Source: DATFQI01 sp963831105
GTDB taxonomy: Bacteria > Actinomycetota > Thermoleophilia > Solirubrobacterales > Solirubrobacteraceae
DNA length: 64,000 nucleotides
Assembly: GCA_963831105.1 (NCBI GenBank)
Contig: CAWHOS010000003.1
Span: forward strand, 310,001-374,000
Direction of reading: 5' to 3'
Below are positions 51,521 to 59,319 of this stretch, one piece after another. Both the position numbers and the translations under genes were made by a program. Below the pieces are notes generated by a model that worked only from the letters and a program-made list of their open reading frames with translations, was not told the DNA's origin and did not search any database. Each line of letters opens with the position of its first letter. Positions within the stretch are counted from its first letter, which is position 1.

Positions 51521-53008
51521 ATGGCGGGGCCCGGGTTCGAGGAGAGCGCGGAGGAGCTGCTCGAGGACGCACCGTGCGGCTACCTGTCCGCGGCGCTCGA
51601 CGGCACGCTGCTGCGCGTCAACCGCACCTTCCTGCGCTGGACGGGCTACGAGCGCGAGGACCTGGTCGGCGTCAAGCGCTTCCAGGACCTGCTGAGCGTC
51701 GGCGGCCGGATCTACCACGAGACGCATTACGCGCCGATGCTGCGCATGCAGGGGATCGTCCGCGAGATCGCGGTCGACATCGTCGCCGCCGACGGCCGCA
51801 GGCTCCCGGTGCTCGTCAACTCCGTCCTGCACCATGACGCCGACGGCGAGCCGCAGGGCGTGCGGACGACCGTCTTCGACGCGACGGAGCGCAAGTCCTA
51901 CGAGCGCGAGCTGCTCGAGGCGCGCAACCGCGAGCGCGTCGCGCGCGAGGGTGTCGAGCGCCTGCAGCGGATCACCGCGCAGCTCGTCACCGCCGCCAGC
52001 TCGGAGGCGATCACCGAGGCCGTCGCCGGCGAGCTGCGCGCGGCGTTCGCCGGCGCGAACGCCGGGATCGCCCTCGACGACCCCGGGGACCGCGCGGAGT
52101 TCGACGAGGGCGAGCCGGGTCGCCGCGGCGCGAGCGCGCGGGTGCCGCTGGGCACCGTCGGCCGCCTGTGGCTCGAGCTCGCCGAACCGCATGCCTTCAC
52201 CTCGTACGAGCGCACGTTCCTGGAGGCCTGCGCGGCGCACACGGCCGTCGCCCTCGAGCGCGCGCGCCTGCACGAGGAGGCGCGCGACGTCGCCCACACG
52301 CTGCAGCAGAGCATGCTCGCCGGCGCGCCCCCGCAGGACCCCCGCTTCGAGATCGCGACGCTCTACCACTCCGCCGTCGAGCACCTCGAGGTGGGCGGCG
52401 ACTGGCACGACGCCTTCAGGCTCGCGGGCGGCCGGGTCGGCATCGTGGTCGGCGACGTCGTCGGCCGCGGCCTGCGCGCGGCCAGCGCCATGGGTCAGTT
52501 GCGCAGCGCCGTCCGCGCGCTGGCGGGCGCCGGCCTCGAGCCCGCCGCCGTGATGGCCCACCTGGACACCTTCGTCGAGCAGGTCGACGACGCCCGCTAC
52601 GCGACGCTCGCCTACGCCCAGGTCGATCCCGACTCGGGCGAGGTGCTGCTCGCGGCCGCGGGCCACATGCCGCCGGTGATCGTCGAGCCCGACGGCGAGA
52701 CCCGGCTGTTCATGGACGGGCGCTCACCGCCGCTCGGCGCCGCCGCCCCGGACATCTCGCGCGCGCAGGCGCGCGTGCAGCTCTCGCCGGGCGCCGGCTT
52801 CCTGCTCTACACCGACGGCCTCGTCGAGCGCCGGACGGAGGCGATCGACGCCGGCCTGGAGCGGATCGTCGACGTGGTCCGCGCCGCGCCCGACTCGTCG
52901 CCGGCCAAGCTCGTGGCGGCGCTGCCGGCGGCGCTGCTCGAGCACGACAGGACCGCCGACGACGTCTGCCTGCTCAGCTTCCGCCTCGTCGCGGCGCCGG
53001 GCGCCTAG
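51521..53008 (+). CDS. rsbP: RsbP-like PP2C phosphatase with N-terminal PAS and central GAF-like domain
   Basis: A 495-residue protein. PAS at residues ~10-125 (CGYLSAALDGTLLRVNRTFLRWTGYEREDLVG), a helical linker, a GAF-like region (~160-250), then an SpoIIE-type PP2C phosphatase domain (HTLQQSMLAGAPPQDPRFEIATLYHSA, EVGGDWHDAF with metal Asp, VVGDVVGRGLRAA, LYTDGLVERR and DDVCLL). It should dephosphorylate an anti-anti-sigma factor (RsbV-like), which is not in the window. It overlaps nothing but is coupled to rsbQ by position. Confidence 0.88.
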   Translation: MAGPGFEESAEELLEDAPCGYLSAALDGTLLRVNRTFLRWTGYEREDLVGVKRFQDLLSVGGRIYHETHYAPMLRMQGIVREIAVDIVAADGRRLPVLVNSVLHHDADGEPQGVRTTVFDATERKSYERELLEARNRERVAREGVERLQRITAQLVTAASSEAITEAVAGELRAAFAGANAGIALDDPGDRAEFDEGEPGRRGASARVPLGTVGRLWLELAEPHAFTSYERTFLEACAAHTAVALERARLHEEARDVAHTLQQSMLAGAPPQDPRFEIATLYHSAVEHLEVGGDWHDAFRLAGGRVGIVVGDVVGRGLRAASAMGQLRSAVRALAGAGLEPAAVMAHLDTFVEQVDDARYATLAYAQVDPDSGEVLLAAAGHMPPVIVEPDGETRLFMDGRSPPLGAAAPDISRAQARVQLSPGAGFLLYTDGLVERRTEAIDAGLERIVDVVRAAPDSSPAKLVAALPAALLEHDRTADDVCLLSFRLVAAPGA

Positions 53009-53017
53009 GCCCGGCGT

Positions 53018-53353
53018 TCAGTCGTCGAGCGGCCGGCGCGGGTCCGTGTGCTCGACGACCTCCGCCTCCGGAGCGTCGCTCTTCTCGACGACGAGGTAGC
53101 GCTCGTGCCGCTCGACGATCTCCTCCGCCTCGAGGATCTCGTGGCCCTCGACGATCGCGAACCGGCGCGGGTTGGCCCGGACGGCCTCGTACTCCGCGCT
53201 GGTGAGCCGGAGGATCTGGGTGCAGCGCAGGCGGCCGCACTCGCAGACGAAGCTCATCAGGTCCGACGAGTCCTGGCCGTCCTTCATGCCCTCGTTGACC
53301 TTGCGGAACGTCGCCTCGTTCATCGCGACACGCTGTTTGCCCTGATGTTCCAT
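53018..53353 (-). CDS. Conserved hypothetical protein with C-x-C-x4-C motif
   Basis: A 111-residue protein (MEHQGKQRVAMNEATFRKVNEG...). The centre SFVCECGRLRCTQILRLTSAEYEAVRANPRRFAIVEGHE carries three Cys (VCECGRLRC). Then EAEEIVERHERYLVVEKSDAPEAEVVEHTDPR. I recall similar small proteins in Solirubrobacterales without known function. It is convergent with rsbP and divergent from the RsbW-like gene at 53422. A start at the later Met (53323) is possible. Confidence 0.72.
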   Translation of the reverse strand: MEHQGKQRVAMNEATFRKVNEGMKDGQDSSDLMSFVCECGRLRCTQILRLTSAEYEAVRANPRRFAIVEGHEILEAEEIVERHERYLVVEKSDAPEAEVVEHTDPRRPLDD

Positions 53354-53421
53354 TACTGACGCAGCGTAGCCCGCTCGCAGGGGTCCGGGTACCGGCGGCC
53401 AGGAAGGGTAGGCCATAGGCG

Positions 53422-53811
53422 ATGGAGTCCACCTTCGAGGCCAGCATGCCCGGCACCCCCCTCGGTGTGCGCATGGTGCGCCACGAGATGACCGCGATGG
53501 CGGCCGGCTGCGGGATGGACGCCGACGGAGTGGCCGACGTGCGGCTCGCCGTCACCGAGGCGGCGACGAACGCCGTGATGCACGCCTACGCGGAGTCGGA
53601 CGGCGAGCTGACCGTGAGCGCCATCGCCCGCGACGGCGAGCTCGCGATCGTCATCGGCGACGCCGGCGCCGGATTCGTCGAGGGGCGCGACAGCCCCGGC
53701 CTGGGAGCCGGGCTCTCGATCATCGCGACCGTCGCCGGGCGGCTGAGTGTCGTCTCCCACCCCGACGGCACCGAGATCCACATGGCGTTCCCGTGCCCGA
53801 ACGCCGGCTAG
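53422..53811 (+). CDS. RsbW/RsbT-like ATP-binding serine kinase (anti-sigma factor type)
   Basis: A 129-residue HATPase_c protein: DVRLAVTEAATNAVMHAYAE contains the N-box (E-x3-N), IVIGDAGAGFV the G1 box and GAGLSIIATVAGRLSVVSHPDGTEIHMAF the later G-box. This is the GHKL anti-sigma/serine-kinase family, the component that binds a sigma-B-like factor and phosphorylates RsbV-like proteins. It closes the RsbQ-RsbP-kinase gene set. The target sigma factor is not in the window. Confidence 0.88.
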   Translation: MESTFEASMPGTPLGVRMVRHEMTAMAAGCGMDADGVADVRLAVTEAATNAVMHAYAESDGELTVSAIARDGELAIVIGDAGAGFVEGRDSPGLGAGLSIIATVAGRLSVVSHPDGTEIHMAFPCPNAG

Positions 53812-53834
53812 CCCTCCCCGGGCGGCGAACGTGT

Positions 53835-53861
53835 GTTTGTCCGCGGGTCGCGTTCGGGTAG
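53835..53861 (+). promoter_or_regulatory. Sigma-B/SigF-type promoter
   Basis: GTTTGT (53835-53840) and GGGTAG (53856-53861) separated by 15 bp, close to the GTTTaa-N12..15-GGGTAt consensus of sigma-B-like factors. It lies between the RsbW-like gene and the DUF892 gene, about 90 bp before the latter's ATG. Confidence 0.6.
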
Positions 53862-53950
53862 CCCGTCAGTCCAGGACGCGCCGAGCACCCCGCGCGCCCT
53901 CTTCGTATCTGATTTGGAATCACGCGCTCTCGCGCGGAAGGGAACATCAC

Positions 53951-54973
53951 ATGACCAACGGCAAGGACAAGGTCCTTCAGTACCTCGACGAGGCACACGC
54001 GCATGAGCGCGCCCTCGTGAGCGTGCTCACCTCGCAGATCGCGATGACGCCGCGCGGCTCCTACCGCACCGCGCTCGAGACCCATCTGCGCGAGACGCGC
54101 AACCACGCCGACCGCGTCGGCCGCCGGCGCAAGGCGCTGGGCGGAGGCCGCGGCCCGCTGGCCTCCGTCGTCGGCCTCGCCGAGACCGTCGTGGGCCAGG
54201 CGCTCGCGATCTCCAAGACGCCGCTCGACATGGTGCGCGGCTCCGGCGGCGAGGAGAAGATCCTCAAGAACGCCAAGGACGCCTGCGCCACCGAGGCGCT
54301 GGAGATCGCCACCTACACGGCGCTCGAGCGCGTCGCCCGGGTCGTCGGCGACAAGGAGACCGCCGACCTGGCGGCCTCGATCCGCGCCGACGAGGAGAAG
54401 ATGCTCGACCGCGTCACGCGCGAGCTCCCGAAGCTCGCGGACGCCGTCGTGCGCGCCGACGTCAAGGGCGACCACTCCTTCGACGTCACCAAGACCGGTG
54501 CCGCCGACGCGACCCGCGCGGCCGGCCAGAAGGCCGCGTCGAAGGCGCGCAAGACGAGCACGTCGGCCAAGCGGCAGTCCCGCCAGGCCCGCAAGGTGCC
54601 GGGCGTCGCCCGCGCCGAGGGCGCCGCCAAGGGCGCCGTCGCCTCGCAGGGGGATCTCGCGATCGCACGCTACGACGCGCTCACCGCGGACGAGATCACG
54701 AGCAAGCTCGCGAGCCTCTCGCAGGTCGACCTGGCCAAGGTCCAGGCCTACGAGCGCAAGAACGAGAACCGCACGACGATCCTCGAGCGGATCTCGAGCC
54801 TCCAGGGCAACGAGCCGTGGGCCGGCTATGACGAGCTCACGGTCTCCGAGATCGTCGCCGTGATCGGCGAGGGCGACGAGGAGCGGATCAAGAAGGCCCG
54901 CTCCTACGAGCGCGCGCACAAGAACCGTGCCGGGGTCCTCGAGGCCACCGAGCGCCAGACCAGCAACGCCTGA
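53951..54973 (+). CDS. DUF892/YciF-type ferritin-like stress protein with two C-terminal repeats
   Basis: A 340-residue protein. Residues 1-~165 form a four-helix DUF892 (YciE/YciF) bundle: VLQYLDEAHAHERALVSVLTSQI... ACATEALEIATYTALERVARVVGD. A Lys/Arg/Ala/Ser-rich linker follows (RAAGQKAASKARKTSTSAKRQ). The last ~90 residues contain two tandem copies of YD.LT..EI...L......l..v..YE....NR..IL (AIARYDALTADEITSKL and GYDELTVSEIVAVI). GGAAGGG precedes ATG 53951. DUF892 proteins are stress proteins in enterobacteria and the sigma-B-like promoter here agrees. Confidence 0.85.
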   Translation: MTNGKDKVLQYLDEAHAHERALVSVLTSQIAMTPRGSYRTALETHLRETRNHADRVGRRRKALGGGRGPLASVVGLAETVVGQALAISKTPLDMVRGSGGEEKILKNAKDACATEALEIATYTALERVARVVGDKETADLAASIRADEEKMLDRVTRELPKLADAVVRADVKGDHSFDVTKTGAADATRAAGQKAASKARKTSTSAKRQSRQARKVPGVARAEGAAKGAVASQGDLAIARYDALTADEITSKLASLSQVDLAKVQAYERKNENRTTILERISSLQGNEPWAGYDELTVSEIVAVIGEGDEERIKKARSYERAHKNRAGVLEATERQTSNA

Positions 54974-54990
54974 CCCGAGCTCCATCCGTC

Positions 54991-55020
54991 GCCGGCCGAG
55001 GACTGGAGTCTTCGGCCGGC
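54991..55020 (+). terminator. Hairpin terminator after the DUF892 gene
   Basis: GCCGGCCGA at 54991-54999 pairs with TCGGCCGGC at 55012-55020, and GACT/AGTC extends the stem. It starts 18 bp after the stop at 54973. Confidence 0.7.
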
Positions 55021-55047
55021 ACCGGTGGTGCCGTTAGGGTGGGGCGC

Positions 55048-55230
55048 ATGGATTCAGAGGAGTTCCGCGCGCGCCTGCAGGACGAGAGGGCCGTCCGGGC
55101 GCAGCGCGATGCCGCCGAGCGCGCCGTGCCCGGCGAGCGGCTGCGGCGCGAGATCCGCGAGGCGTTCGAGCGCCAGGACGCCCGCCCCGGCGAGGATCCG
55201 CCCCAGCCCCCGGACCCGCCGACGGACTAG
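55048..55230 (+). CDS. Small charged protein, 60 aa
   Basis: ATG 55048 preceded by a GGGTGGGG run. The product (MDSEEFRARLQDERAVRAQRDAAERAVPGERLRREIREAFERQ...) is a charged helix with a Pro/Asp-rich tail. A longer form starting with GTG 55039 is possible. No family recognised. Confidence 0.55.
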   Translation: MDSEEFRARLQDERAVRAQRDAAERAVPGERLRREIREAFERQDARPGEDPPQPPDPPTD

Positions 55231-55246
55231 CCGCTACGGTGCTCCG

Positions 55247-55438
55247 ATGGCCTCATGCTCGATCGCGTTCACCGACGGCGGGACCCTCGAGGTCGAGGGA
55301 GAGCTCCAAGCGGTGATCGACAAGCTGCACGAGGTGTCCAACCGCCGCGTGCACAGCTTCGCGGTGCTCGAGGACACGAACGGTCAACCGGTCGCCGTGC
55401 GCCCCGAGACCGTCATCCACGTGCGGCCCGTCGCCTGA
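55247..55438 (+). CDS. Small conserved-looking protein, 63 aa
   Basis: ATG 55247, 16 bp after the previous stop. The product (MASCSIAFTDGGTLEVEGELQAVIDKLHEV... FAVLEDTNGQPVAVRPETVIHVRPVA) has alternating strands and one helix, like a small beta-rich regulator domain. No named family; its position in a run with 55048-55230 suggests cotranscription. Confidence 0.65.
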   Translation: MASCSIAFTDGGTLEVEGELQAVIDKLHEVSNRRVHSFAVLEDTNGQPVAVRPETVIHVRPVA

Positions 55439-55448
55439 CGCCCGCGCG

Positions 55449-57035
55449 CTATCGCCTCCTGATCCTGAACCGCTTGACCACGGGCGAGGCATCGACGTTG
55501 CCGGCGCGGTCGCGCGCCTTGACGCGGAACGTATGCGCGCCGGAGGCGAGCCTCTTGTAGGTCTTCGGCGAGGCGCACGACTTGAACCTCCTGTTGTCGA
55601 GCTTGCAGACGAACCTCGAGCCCGACTCGCTGGAGGCGAAGGAGAACGTCGCCTTGCGCCGGGCCTGGTCGATCCTCGCCTTGCGCAGGGACGTGCGGGG
55701 CGCCGCGGCGTCGGGTGCCGGGGTCACCGTCGGCGTCGGAACCGCGCTCGGGCCAGGGGTCACCGTCGGCGTCGGGCCCGCGCTCGGACCCGCCGTGACC
55801 GTGGGCGTCGGGTAGGCGATGACCTGCGAGAGCGCGAACGATGCGACGGACCGCGCTTGGTTGTCGCCGCCCGCAGTCGTGAAGTCTCCGGCCGCAAAGA
55901 GCTGCCGGTCGACGAGCGCGAGCGCGAGGCCGTTGCTTCCGTTCAGTGGGCCGTCGCTGCCGCCGTTGGACCCGATCGGGTGCCAGTCGTCGCCGTCGAA
56001 GAACGCGACCCGGTCGGCGCGCAGGTCGCCGTTCGCGTCCTGGAACATCCCGGTTGCGAAGAGGTACGAGCCCGTCCCGGTCAGCGCGTAGATCGAGGTC
56101 CCCGCGGGGAACCACCCGTTCCCGCCGGCGCTGTCGGCACCCACGGCCCGCCATGCCGACCCGTCCCATCTTGCGACGTGGTCGGCCTGCGGGATACCGC
56201 CCACGTTGCTCCCGTTCGTGCCCACGTAGACGTCGGTCCCTACTGTGGTGATAGCGCGGACGATGCCGGTGACTCCGCCCATGACGTTCCAGGTGGCCCC
56301 CGAGAGGTAGGCGACATAGTCAGCGGCCGCGTCGCCCGCCACGTCGAAGTTTCCACCCGCGTAGAGCGTGCCGCTGCCGTCGGCCGAGAGCGCGTACACG
56401 GGGCCTGAGAAGGGCCGGGCCGGATGGACGACCGGACTCGAGGCGCCGTTGGCCAGGTTGCAGGCGAGCAGGTAGTCGGCGGACGCGAAGCCCGCGCCGT
56501 CCTGGAACGCGCCGCCGACGTAGAGCGTCTGGCCGATGATCTGCAGGCTGTGCACGTTCCCGTTGAACGACGCGCCCGGCCCGGTCGACGTGCAGAACGG
56601 CGCCCAACTCGTACCGTTCCAGACCGCGAGGAAGTCGGCGTTCGCGTTTCCGCCCGCGTCGGTGAAGCTGCCACCGGCGTAGACCTTGCCGTCGGACACG
56701 GCGATGTCGAGCACGCCGCCACCTGCCGGGAACTGCGCGTCCGACGAACTGACCGCGCCCCAGTTGCTGCCGTTCCACGTCGCGATCCGATCCGCCGCGG
56801 GAATGCCGCCGGCATTGTTGAAGCTGCCGCCGACGTAGAGCACTCCCGCCGTCGACGTCAACGCGGAGGCGACGGCGTCCAGAGACTGCGTCCCGGGTGT
56901 CCCACGGTCCCCGAGGTGGTCCCAGCCTCCGGGGCCGGCGGCGAGCGCCACCGCGGCGATCGTGCCGGCGACCACGGCGCAGAGCGCCAGGACGCGCAGG
57001 GTCCTCCACGCCCCGGCCGGGCTGAAGCTTCCCAT
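55449..57035 (-). CDS. Secreted repeat protein with beta-propeller-like repeats and C-terminal Ig-like domain
   Basis: A 528-residue exported protein. After a signal peptide (RVLALCAVVAGTIAAVALAA) come about seven repeats of the type LYVGGSF..AGG...AD.IA.WNG..W (for example VLYVGGSFNNAGGIPAADRIATWNGSNW and KVYAGGSFTDAGGNANADFLAVWNGTSW), a propeller-type layout. A 36-residue linker of three PTPTVTxGPSAx units follows, then a C-terminal domain with FVCKLDNRRFKSCASPKTYKRLASGAHTFRVKARDRAGN, the Cys-containing Ig-like module often attached to actinobacterial surface proteins. Function is probably adhesion or carbohydrate binding; unproven. Confidence 0.8.
   Translation of the reverse strand: MGSFSPAGAWRTLRVLALCAVVAGTIAAVALAAGPGGWDHLGDRGTPGTQSLDAVASALTSTAGVLYVGGSFNNAGGIPAADRIATWNGSNWGAVSSSDAQFPAGGGVLDIAVSDGKVYAGGSFTDAGGNANADFLAVWNGTSWAPFCTSTGPGASFNGNVHSLQIIGQTLYVGGAFQDGAGFASADYLLACNLANGASSPVVHPARPFSGPVYALSADGSGTLYAGGNFDVAGDAAADYVAYLSGATWNVMGGVTGIVRAITTVGTDVYVGTNGSNVGGIPQADHVARWDGSAWRAVGADSAGGNGWFPAGTSIYALTGTGSYLFATGMFQDANGDLRADRVAFFDGDDWHPIGSNGGSDGPLNGSNGLALALVDRQLFAAGDFTTAGGDNQARSVASFALSQVIAYPTPTVTAGPSAGPTPTVTPGPSAVPTPTVTPAPDAAAPRTSLRKARIDQARRKATFSFASSESGSRFVCKLDNRRFKSCASPKTYKRLASGAHTFRVKARDRAGNVDASPVVKRFRIRRR
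55723..55815. repeat. 36-bp tandem repeat, about 2.6 copies
   Basis: Units begin at 55723, 55759 and 55795 (GTCACCGTCGGCGTCGG-type, plus-strand reading) and encode the PTPTVTxGPSAx linker of the secreted repeat protein. Copy number could vary between strains without breaking the frame. Confidence 0.75.
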
Positions 57036-57113
57036 CAGGAACGACTCCTTCCGTCTGGGACGCGATCCGGCGGACCCGGCGGGCAGCCCAGGCTTCAGCC
57101 CGCTGAGCCGACC

Positions 57114-58130
57114 CTACGCCTCATTGCTCCGAGAGTCCACCTTTCGCCCCGGCGCGGCCCTGCGGCCGACCGACCAGAGGTGGTCGCCGGCAGCCCAGGC
57201 GGCGAAGCAGAGCCCGCCGATCGTCCCGGTGACGGTCATCAGCACGCCGGCGGCGGCGGCCGCGGCGACCCCGTCGCTGCCGAGGATGAGTACGGCGGCC
57301 GCTGCCCCGGCGCTCGGGCCGACCGGGAGCTGGCTGAGCGTCACGATCGCGATCAGCACGGCGATCGCGTCGAAGAACGAGGCGTCGACCCCGACCGCGT
57401 GCAGCAGCATCCAGTTGCGGAAGATCTGCGCGAAGACGGCCACCAGCACGAAGGCGACCACCCGGCTCCCGCCGCGCGCGCTGCGCAGCACCGCCAGGCC
57501 GCTCCACACCTCGCGGCCCTTCCGTGTGGCGAGATGCCGCAGGCCCGCGCTCGCGATCCCGATGACCGCCAGGGCGATCAGCGGCAGCCACCACGGCAGG
57601 CCGAGCGGCCCCACGAGCGTGAACGACGTCAGCGCCGCCAGCGTCGCCTCGACGGCGAGGATCGGGAACTCGGCCGCGACCAGCGTCGGCACCTGCGGGC
57701 ACACCTCCGGCGAGGAGCGCCGGAGCGCGGCGATCCGCGCCGCGACCCCGAGGTTCCCGTTGATCACGCTGCCCAGCACCTGCATGCTCGACGCGCGGTA
57801 GAGGACGCGGCGCTCGACCGTCCCGCCCGCCTCGCCGATGGTCAGGTGCCACGCCTCGCTGCGCGCGACCAGGGCGACGATCTGCAACAGCGCCGTGGCG
57901 GCGAGCACCCAGATACCGGCACGGGCGAGCGCGTCCGCGAACTCGTCGCGCCGGCCGGCCAGCAGCCAGACGAGCACCGCTGCGACGGCCAGCGAGACGG
58001 CGACCGTGGTCCATCCACGGTGCCGGCGGGCGATGGCGCGCGCGCCCGCGACCACGCCGGTCACCCGATCGGCGCCTGAGGAGCTCGACGAGGGGACGAC
58101 CGGCTCGGCGACGGCGCCGCGGCTGCTCAT
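57114..58130 (-). CDS. UPF0104/lysylphosphatidylglycerol-synthase-TM-type membrane protein
   Basis: A 338-residue polytopic protein: LLAGRRDEFADALARAGIWVLAATALLQIVALVARSEAWHLTIGEAGG begins the family, LYRASSMQVLGSVINGNLGVAARIAALRR is the signature region and VTLSQLPVGPSAGAAAAVLIL the C-terminal one. About eight to nine hydrophobic helices. It is the second such protein in this window and has no obvious partner genes. A charged Ser-rich N-terminus precedes TM1. Between it and the next gene (58131-58353) I see nothing else. Confidence 0.8.
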   Translation of the reverse strand: MSSRGAVAEPVVPSSSSSGADRVTGVVAGARAIARRHRGWTTVAVSLAVAAVLVWLLAGRRDEFADALARAGIWVLAATALLQIVALVARSEAWHLTIGEAGGTVERRVLYRASSMQVLGSVINGNLGVAARIAALRRSSPEVCPQVPTLVAAEFPILAVEATLAALTSFTLVGPLGLPWWLPLIALAVIGIASAGLRHLATRKGREVWSGLAVLRSARGGSRVVAFVLVAVFAQIFRNWMLLHAVGVDASFFDAIAVLIAIVTLSQLPVGPSAGAAAAVLILGSDGVAAAAAAGVLMTVTGTIGGLCFAAWAAGDHLWSVGRRAAPGRKVDSRSNEA

Positions 58131-58353
58131 GCTCGTCCGGCCATGGGAGTGCTCCTGCGGATTCCCCCGCCGGCATCTCGTCGAGGCCCGAAGGAGCGTC
58201 CGGCCGTTTTCGGAGGATCAAGAGCGGCGCTACGGGATCAGCTCTGACGTCTGATCGGGCGGCACCGGGGCTGAGGCTCCCGTACCGAGCAGCGTACCAG
58301 CGACCGAGCCCGTCGAGGCCGGCTATGAGCGCGGGTATGAGGCCGCGCGCCTC

Positions 58354-59307
58354 CTACCCGAACGTGAACGAGTACGCCTCGGCGCCGGGCTCGGAGAAGG
58401 TGAGCTCCACCGACCGTTCGCGAACCGTGTCGTGCTCGCGCACGAGCTGGTACATGCGGCCCTCCCGGAGCTCCCCGTTGCCGTCCTCGTCGACGTCGAC
58501 GCCGTGCGACGGCCCCGGAGGCTCGCCGTCGAGGAGCACGCGGAACGGGATCGGCCCGCCCGCTCCCGGCGAGAGCACGATGTGCGCGTCACGGGCGTGG
58601 TAGCGCCAGGCGATGCTGCCGCCGGCCTCCGCGAGCACCGCGCTCTCGAGCCCGATCGTCCACTCGCCGGCGAGCGCCCAGTGGTTGAAGGGCAGGCTCG
58701 CGGGGAGCTCGTACGCGCGGCGCTCGTCGTACGCCGCGCCGCCCGGGGACGCGAAGTTCGCGCTGCGCGAGGCGCCGAGGTAGGTCTCGGGCGTCTGCAG
58801 GTGGTCCCAGTCGGCGGCCGCCTCCACGCCGGCGCCCTCGACGGCGACGGGCTCGCGCTCGATCCCGAGCAGCGCCTGGATGACGCGCTCGGACTTCTCG
58901 TAGCGTCCCTCGCCGAAGTGCTGGTCGCGGATGACGCCCTCGCGGTCGACGAAGTAGAGCGCCGGCCAGTAGTGGTTGGCGAAGGCGCTCCAGACCTCGT
59001 ACTCGTTGTCGGCCGCGACGGGGTAGTCGATCGCCCGCTCCCTCGTCGCGCGCCGCACGCCGTCGATGTCGTGCTCGAAGGAGAACTCCGGCGTGTGGAC
59101 GCCGACGACGATCAACCCGTCGTCCCGATAGGCCCGCGACCACGCGCGCACGTAGGGCTCCTGGCGCAGCCAGTTGATGCACGTCCACGTCCAGAAGTTG
59201 ACGAGCACGACGTGGCCGCGCAGCTCGGCGGGGCCGAGCGGCTGGGAGTTGACCCAGCCGGTGGCCCCGCCGAGCGGGGGGATGCGCGCGCGTGCGAAGG
59301 CGGTCAT
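58354..59307 (-). CDS. Redoxin with DipZ-like C-terminal domain, second active-site Cys replaced
   Basis: A 317-residue protein. Thioredoxin fold to ~residue 150: VVLVNFWTWTCINWLRQEPYVRAWSRAYRDDGLIVVGVHTPEF and ALYFVDREGVIRDQHFGEGRYEKSE. DipZ-type proteins have CINC here, but this copy has CINW, so a disulfide-forming CxxC is missing. The C-terminal half (ASRSANFASPGG... PIPFRVLLDGEPPGPSHGVDVDEDGNGELREGRMYQLV) is the beta domain typical of DipZ. No transmembrane segment or signal peptide is visible. It starts 12 bp after the epoxide hydrolase stop. Confidence 0.82.
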   Translation of the reverse strand: MTAFARARIPPLGGATGWVNSQPLGPAELRGHVVLVNFWTWTCINWLRQEPYVRAWSRAYRDDGLIVVGVHTPEFSFEHDIDGVRRATRERAIDYPVAADNEYEVWSAFANHYWPALYFVDREGVIRDQHFGEGRYEKSERVIQALLGIEREPVAVEGAGVEAAADWDHLQTPETYLGASRSANFASPGGAAYDERRAYELPASLPFNHWALAGEWTIGLESAVLAEAGGSIAWRYHARDAHIVLSPGAGGPIPFRVLLDGEPPGPSHGVDVDEDGNGELREGRMYQLVREHDTVRERSVELTFSEPGAEAYSFTFG

Positions 59308-59319
59308 CTCGAGGCGGTC

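Noticed and set aside
57121..58221. Alternative minus-strand frame with a longer N-terminus over the flippase
   Set aside because: Overlaps the well-formed flippase in another frame and has low-complexity Arg-rich sequence; no shift is needed to explain the flippase.
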